DNA from: Actinomycetes bacterium
Lineage (GTDB): Bacteria; Actinomycetota; Coriobacteriia; Coriobacteriales; JAEZXW01
Assembly (NCBI GenBank): GCA_023419515.1
Contig: JAEZXW010000059.1
Coordinates: 1-11,018, forward strand
Direction of reading: 5' to 3'
DNA: 11,018 nt
Made by a program: the position numbers and the translations under genes. Positions 7,201-11,018 of this stretch are shown here, piece by piece. The notes beneath the pieces are model-generated. The model saw only the letters and a list, made by a program, of their open reading frames with translations. It was not told the origin of the DNA and searched no databases. The first letter of the stretch is position 1. Every line of letters begins with the position of its first letter.

Positions 7201-7237
7201 CATTGGGCGGCTTTGATTTGGCATTGGTGTACGAGAG

Positions 7238-7243
7238 AAAGGA
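7238..7243 (+). promoter_or_regulatory. Ribosome binding site for flp
   Basis: AAAGGA, 6 bases before ATG 7250. The preceding 49-base gap (7201-7249) is the longest inside the operon. I see no clear promoter hexamers or hairpin in it. Confidence 0.7.
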
Positions 7244-7249
7244 TAGGCA

Positions 7250-7519
7250 ATGAAAGATGTACTGGTAAAAGGCGGGCTTGCTGTGAGTTATTGGTTTGAT
7301 AAGTGGCGAGCAGTTGCGGCAATGCAACAGGGTGAGTGGTGGTTGCGCGGGCGCTCGTATGTGCGCGGAGCGCTTAAGGGTAACGCCGGTCAGAGCACGA
7401 CCGAATACGCCATTCTCGTCGGCGTTCTTGTGGTGATCGCGATTCTTGCGATCGTGGCATTTCGCGGCAAGATCCAAGAGCTCTGGAGTCAAATCGCTGA
7501 TGGTATCAACAGTCTGTAG
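7250..7519 (+). CDS. flp: Flp-family major pilin precursor
   Basis: 89 aa. The Flp signature is plain: after a leader ending N-A-G47 comes Q-S-T-T-E52-Y53, then the hydrophobic helix A-I-L-V-G-V-L-V-V-I-A-I-L-A-I-V-A-F (54-71) and a short polar end. Prepilin peptidase should cut after G47, giving a 42-residue mature pilin with Glu at +5 and Tyr at +6, as in known Flp pilins. The 47-residue leader is much longer than the usual 10-26 and is Trp/Arg-rich, including Y-W-F-D-K-W and E-W-W. A later start is unlikely because the SD fits ATG 7250. The gene sits fifth in the operon, and the next gene starts inside its last 20 bases. Confidence 0.92.
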   Translation: MKDVLVKGGLAVSYWFDKWRAVAAMQQGEWWLRGRSYVRGALKGNAGQSTTEYAILVGVLVVIAILAIVAFRGKIQELWSQIADGINSL

Positions 7520-8180
7520 GCATCAGGGTTTTCGAAGTCGACCGTTCAGTTCGTGCGACCGCATTCGCGTCTTGTTGGTGTTGGTAGCGGCACTCGTCTG
7601 TCTGATTGGGGTGCTAGCGATCTATCAGCGATCACTGAAAAGCCCGAGTAGTCAAATGGATCAGCGGCAACAGCAAGATCAACTGGCGCAGCTTTATCAG
7701 CAGCAAGAAGCATTGTCTCGCGCAGTGGCTTCGTTGGGTGATGAGGCAACACAGGCGCTCGCTCAAGATCTAGCAGTCATTCAATCACAGGCTGAAGCAT
7801 ATGAGCCTGATGATGACACTGAGCGTGCCTTGAGTGAGCTGGCTGGTAATGGCGGTCTGACTGCACTGGCTGCTGCGGTGGCTCGTGAGGCAGAGTGGCA
7901 GACTGAGCAGCGTCCTGAAGGAATTCAACAGCTTGCAAAATCCGTGCTGATCAAGGCAAAAGAATCTGGCAGTTCGCTGCTGTTTGCGGGATATCTCGAT
8001 GTGTCACAAAAGGTGTGGGGTAGCGTAATTGCTCAGCCAGACGAGCAGGGTAAGCCCGTGACAGAAGTGGTTTGGATTCGAGAGCTCGATGACGGCTGTG
8101 AGCTCACGCACACGCAGGTCGATGCCGATCTTGTCCAGCGTGCAATGCAGCAGGAGCAGAAACACGATGACAGAGCATGA
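7500..8180 (+). CDS. Unrecognised single-TM coiled-coil protein of the tad operon
   Basis: 226 aa from ATG 7500 (GGAG at 7485-7488); the frame is open from 7446. I do not recognise a family. A basic N-terminus leads to one TM helix at about 22-41, then a Gln/Ala-rich, probably coiled-coil stretch (52-100) with Q-Q-Q-D-Q-L-A-Q-L-Y-Q-Q-Q-E, an acidic hinge (E-P-D-D-D), and a compact C-terminal part (about 118-213) of mixed helix and strand. The topology points to an anchored protein with its bulk outside the membrane. It overlaps flp by 20 bases and shares ATGA with the next pilin gene, so it is embedded between two pilins. It lacks a G-x4-E prepilin site, so it is not a pilin. A minor-subunit chaperone, periplasmic scaffold or anchor role is possible but is inference. 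Confidence 0.8.
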   Translation: MVSTVCRHQGFRSRPFSSCDRIRVLLVLVAALVCLIGVLAIYQRSLKSPSSQMDQRQQQDQLAQLYQQQEALSRAVASLGDEATQALAQDLAVIQSQAEAYEPDDDTERALSELAGNGGLTALAAAVAREAEWQTEQRPEGIQQLAKSVLIKAKESGSSLLFAGYLDVSQKVWGSVIAQPDEQGKPVTEVVWIRELDDGCELTHTQVDADLVQRAMQQEQKHDDRA

Positions 8181-8377
8181 TGACTTGGTTTGATAAGCGC
8201 TTATGGCAGGGTCAGTCGACTCTGGAATACGTCTTGGTGTTTTGCGGCCTCATGTCAATGGTGATTGCGCTGGGGGTGATGTATCGTGCCTTGTCATCAG
8301 GGGTTTTTACCCATGTGGTGCAAGAGCATAGTTCGCATGATCTGGCGCGAGCAATGCTCGACATCCTGCTTTACTAA
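8177..8377 (+). CDS. Small Flp-like (minor) prepilin
   Basis: 66 aa. Begins at ATGATG (8177 or 8180), overlapping the previous stop. A 12-residue leader M-M-T-W-F-D-K-R-L-W-Q-G precedes Q-S-T-L-E-Y and the hydrophobic helix V-L-V-F-C-G-L-M-S-M-V-I-A-L-G-V-M. This is the Flp-type cleavage site with Glu at +5 and Tyr at +6. The mature part would be 54 residues with a more polar C-terminus (His/Asp/Glu) than the main pilin. The leader shares W-F-D-K with the flp leader. It is probably a minor pilin or pseudopilin; TadF-like is an alternative label. It may use termination-reinitiation, since no SD lies at a proper distance. Confidence 0.85.
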   Translation: MMTWFDKRLWQGQSTLEYVLVFCGLMSMVIALGVMYRALSSGVFTHVVQEHSSHDLARAMLDILLY

Positions 8378-8402
8378 CGGTTCGTCGCGTCGTGGGTCAC
8401 GC

Positions 8403-8921
8403 ATGCGCAGCAGGTTGCAGCATAGATCGCACCAGGGATTGCGTCATGGTTTGCACCTCAACCGTGAATCACGCCAACTTCAGTGGTGGTTTGGTCAGTC
8501 GACGGTCGAGGCGGCTGTACTCTTGCCTGCGTTTCTCATCGTCGTTGCCTTGCTCTTGCAGCCGGTTTTCATCGGCTATGGCTTGGTTGTCATGAATGTT
8601 GCGGCTCACGAGGGTTTACGGATCCAGCATAGCTCGCCTCAGCACGTACTTGATGAGGGATCTCGGCGTGCAGTTACACGGCTGCTTGGTGCAGTGCCTC
8701 CCATTGATGTCTTTCACGTTGGTGGAGCGGAGGGCTGGCAGATAGCGTCAGGCTCCTCGCAAGGCACGATCACGGTTGAGATTTCTCATACTGTTCGGCC
8801 ACTTCCTGGTATTGGCTTGATGATCAGACCACTGTTGCCGTCTGACGAGTCGGGCAATTTTGTTATAACCGCCAAAGCACAGCAAGGTGTCGTCCCTGAT
8901 TGGACTAATGATGATTATTGA
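8403..8921 (+). CDS. tadE: TadE-like minor pseudopilin
   Basis: 172 aa from ATG 8403; the frame is open from GTG 8286, but that start would overlap the small pilin gene by 92 bases and add a Cys/Arg-rich segment unlike a leader. A basic leader ends Q-W-W-F-G31, then Q-S-T-V-E-A-A and a TM helix at about 36-58 containing L-L-P-A-F-L-I-V-V-A-L-L-L-Q-P-V-F. TadE proteins are pseudopilins processed by the same peptidase as Flp and needed for pilus assembly. The C-terminal domain includes a strand-rich part around 120-133 (G-T-I-T-V-E-I-S-H-T-V). The overlap with the next gene is 14 bases if that gene starts at 8908. No strong SD is seen, so the exact start is less sure than the gene. Confidence 0.83.
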   Translation: MRSRLQHRSHQGLRHGLHLNRESRQLQWWFGQSTVEAAVLLPAFLIVVALLLQPVFIGYGLVVMNVAAHEGLRIQHSSPQHVLDEGSRRAVTRLLGAVPPIDVFHVGGAEGWQIASGSSQGTITVEISHTVRPLPGIGLMIRPLLPSDESGNFVITAKAQQGVVPDWTNDDY

Positions 8922-11016
8922 TACTTCACAAAATCCCTCGTGGATGGGGTGGTTTATCCATAGCTGGGGTAAGCCACATCAACATGATGGCTTTACGACG
9001 GTGGGTGCTGCCGTTGCCCTGCTTGTGTGTTTGAGTTTGGTCTGGATGCTTGCGACGGTACAGTGGCATACGAGCACTGCGGCAGAGATTCAGGATGTGG
9101 CTGATGCAGCAGCGCTTGCTGGGGCAAATACGGTGGCGAAGTTTGAGACGGTCGTGACGGTAGCCGATGCGGTCGCACTATCACTCGGGATGTTTGCCAT
9201 GATCGTGCTTGCGATTGCGAGTGTCACTGCAATGATCCCGTATGTTTCGGCAGCGTCAGTTTCATTAGCTGATCTGGGAGTTCAAACACTGAAGGCGCGT
9301 CAGGTGTTTGCCGAGCGCGCTCGAGCGACGCTGCAAAAAATAGCGGCACTCTTGCCTGCTTTTGTGGTGGTGAATTCTGCTCTAGTCATTACTGCTAATC
9401 AGCGGAGAGATTCGCACTATGTCGGCGCAGCCGTGCCGTTTCCGCTCGGCGGTGATCTCAGTGACTTGCTCGGTTCTGATTTGGACATCGATGGCGATGA
9501 GCTCAAAGAGTCGATTCATAAAACGCAAGAGGCCTCTGATGAGCTTGTCGAATTTGATAAGGCTGCAAAACAAGCTCTGCACGAGGGTTGGCTTGCAGAT
9601 TGCGGAGCCCAACCTTATAGCATGTATGAGCGAGCGGGTCGACTTTCGGGCATACCGCCAGCACTGAACCCCTATTATCCAACAGATCGTGGATGGAATT
9701 TTGGGGTTGGCCTTAAGCGAGCAAGGGAGTATTATCGTGCGCGATTGGCATCGGAGGCACCGCGGGGAAGCGGAGTTGATGCTGCGGTTGACTCTGCTTG
9801 CCGTAAGCAGTTTTATCGCTATGCGCTCGAGCAACTCAATCAATCGTATTATCGGGAGAATGCTGACGGATCTGTTTCGCTCAGGCTGCTCAAACTTGCT
9901 TCTCGAACAGCTGAAATCAAAGAGACGAGGCTGTATACCGATGCAGTTTGGCCTGTGACGCAAGAGTCGCAGGGGCTCACCCTGCACTACAGCATGAGCT
10001 GTCCTGGGGCGACAGGATCACGGGTTGGCAGCGCGTCACTTGCCGAGATCGATCAAGGTGCATGTCATGAGTGCCCGCACAGCAAGCTCGATGCGGCACG
10101 CATGGGCAAGACTTCAGCCGCTTCCACTTCGATCTCTAACGGATTTGAGCACTGGTATAAGAAGCTTGCCGAAGCCGCCGAAACATACGAGCAGGCAAAA
10201 AATCAAGCGCAGGCAAAACAGAACGAAGCAAAGTCGGCGGTGCAACCGGTGTTTGATGCCCTCAGTGAGGCGCTGACGGACTTGGCTGCTCCACGTATCT
10301 CCCTTGATCTTCCAGGTAAGGAGGGTTGCATTGCGGTTGTTGTTGATCACAACACACAGCAATCTCCGCTCATACTCTCGGGGGTCTTTGAGGCGCCAAC
10401 GACACTTGGGCCTCGCGCCGCTATCGGAGCAGCGCGGCTGGCAGCTCAAGAGGCAACGCAGGATCAAAACGTGGTTGCAGCATTTTTCGATGGTCTATCT
10501 CAGCGGCAGGGCGTTGGTTCCAGTGCTTCTGGCTCAAGCTCGGAGGCGATTGGCTTGCCGCATATTCCGAGTTTGAGTGGAATGCTTGACGTGCTTTTTG
10601 AAGCGTGGGGCGGTGTTCTGCTCGCCTACGGTGACTCAATAATCAATATCAAGCAGGCATTTTCTGAGCTCCTGTCCCCCTTGAAGTCCATTGGCCTTAC
10701 GGAGCTTGCCGCCTGGGCAGAGACTGGCTTCGTCAAGGTCATCGAGTCGACTGGCTTTGAACCAGTTGACTTGCGTCTTAAAAAACCAGTGATTACCTCA
10801 AGTGTCGAGGTGCTCGAGGCTGCAGGCTATCAGCATGCAAGAATTGCTCGCGAGTTGATTGCGCGCATGCCAAGCTCTGGATCAACACTTGAGATGCTTG
10901 ATGTGTTTGCTGGAGTGTTGCACGTGGCGTTAGATCATCCTGATGAGACGCGCGAGATTCTCGGCGAGCTTGATATTCCAGGGTTTTCAACCGAGCTTGA
11001 GGTGGATCTGCCATGA
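8908..11016 (+). CDS. tadG: Large TadG-like secreted/membrane protein
   Basis: 702 aa from ATG 8908 (ATG 8911 and GTG 8887 are alternatives). The N-terminus has D-G-F-T-T-V-G-A-A-V-A-L-L followed by a TM (32-51), and then the TadG/Tad hallmark V-A-D-A-A-A-L-A-G-A (64-73). Further hydrophobic segments lie at about 91-112 and 146-163. The long remainder is probably extracytoplasmic. It includes a Cys/His group C365, C386-H-E-C389-P-H391, a helical Lys/Ala/Gln-rich coiled stretch around 405-450, and a Ser/Gly-rich spot near 530-545. Family TadG proteins help assemble or anchor the pilus; some carry a VWA domain, but I see no MIDAS motif (DxSxS) here. It is larger than typical TadE-like proteins. 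The stop overlaps a new ATG (11013), continuing the operon. Confidence 0.75.
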   Translation: MMIIDTSQNPSWMGWFIHSWGKPHQHDGFTTVGAAVALLVCLSLVWMLATVQWHTSTAAEIQDVADAAALAGANTVAKFETVVTVADAVALSLGMFAMIVLAIASVTAMIPYVSAASVSLADLGVQTLKARQVFAERARATLQKIAALLPAFVVVNSALVITANQRRDSHYVGAAVPFPLGGDLSDLLGSDLDIDGDELKESIHKTQEASDELVEFDKAAKQALHEGWLADCGAQPYSMYERAGRLSGIPPALNPYYPTDRGWNFGVGLKRAREYYRARLASEAPRGSGVDAAVDSACRKQFYRYALEQLNQSYYRENADGSVSLRLLKLASRTAEIKETRLYTDAVWPVTQESQGLTLHYSMSCPGATGSRVGSASLAEIDQGACHECPHSKLDAARMGKTSAASTSISNGFEHWYKKLAEAAETYEQAKNQAQAKQNEAKSAVQPVFDALSEALTDLAAPRISLDLPGKEGCIAVVVDHNTQQSPLILSGVFEAPTTLGPRAAIGAARLAAQEATQDQNVVAAFFDGLSQRQGVGSSASGSSSEAIGLPHIPSLSGMLDVLFEAWGGVLLAYGDSIINIKQAFSELLSPLKSIGLTELAAWAETGFVKVIESTGFEPVDLRLKKPVITSSVEVLEAAGYQHARIARELIARMPSSGSTLEMLDVFAGVLHVALDHPDETREILGELDIPGFSTELEVDLP

Positions 11017-11018
11017 GG
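11013..11018 (+). CDS. Start of the next operon gene (two codons only)
   Basis: ATGAGG begins at 11013 and overlaps the tadG-like stop (11014-11016) as ATGA, the same junction used at 100, 3034 and 8177. Only Met-Arg is visible, so nothing can be said about function. Confidence 0.4.

Noticed and set aside
8286..8402. Extended N-terminus for TadE from GTG 8286
   Set aside because: It would overlap the small pilin gene by 92 bases and encode a Cys/Arg-rich segment unlike a prepilin leader; ATG 8403 fits better.
9382..9987. 201-aa open frame on the - strand
   Set aside because: It lies wholly inside the TadG-like gene. Its translation is Cys/Arg/Ser-rich with no recognisable domain, and it is best explained as an antisense shadow of a strongly coding + frame.
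8908..11016. VWA (MIDAS) domain in the TadG-like protein
   Set aside because: No DxSxS motif was found in the translation, so the VWA-bearing TadG subtype is not supported.
1..11018. Mobile elements, CRISPR, tRNA/rRNA
   Set aside because: No transposase or integrase motifs, terminal inverted repeats, regular spacer arrays or tRNA-like cloverleaf were seen on either strand.

Overview
The window is a bacterial chromosomal segment coded entirely on the + strand. It has tight gene packing, medium GC, heavy use of GTG/ATG starts and repeated ATGA stop/start overlaps. I infer an actinobacterium, most likely a Coriobacteriia-type organism (Eggerthellaceae/Atopobiaceae grade). The basis is codon style, the Actinobacteria-like CpaE P-loop (R-G-G-V-G-T-S) and the Gram-positive form of the Tad locus, with no secretin seen. 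No 16S or other taxonomic marker is present, so this is a low-to-moderate confidence placement.

Left block (1-1884): the 3' tail of an upstream gene overlaps (ATGA) a two-TM protein carrying an extracytoplasmic OB-fold-like domain. Six bases later comes rsgA, the circularly permuted ribosome-assembly GTPase. This RsgA has an unusual repetitive Gly/Val/Asp-rich insert between its G4/G5 half and its P-loop.

Intergenic control region (1885-2152): the only real non-coding stretch in the window. It holds two perfect short inverted repeats and a pair of GGTAAG direct repeats one helical turn apart. It ends in a strong Shine-Dalgarno that sets the cpaB start at GTG 2153.

Right block (2153-11016, continuing off the edge): a tad/flp (tight adherence, type IVc pilus) operon. 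The order is cpaB (SAF/RcpC), cpaE/tadZ (ParA/MinD-like), cpaF/tadA (assembly ATPase), a fused tadB-tadC platform protein, flp pilin, an unrecognised one-TM coiled-coil protein, a second small Flp-like pilin, tadE, and a large tadG-like protein. Another gene starts at 11013. Gaps never exceed 49 bp and most junctions overlap, so a single transcript is likely.

How it works together: CpaE should localise the machine, CpaF powers it, and the TadBC fusion is the inner-membrane platform. Three proteins (Flp, the small Flp-like protein, TadE) carry a prepilin-peptidase-type G^QST-x-E site. They are presumably cleaved by a TadV-type peptidase that is not encoded in this window. The most novel points are the unrecognised 226-aa protein between the two pilins, the shared WFDK leader motif and very long leader of the main pilin, the platform fusion, a possible MinD-like membrane-targeting tail on CpaE, the Cys/His cluster in the large TadG-like protein, and the repeat insert in RsgA.
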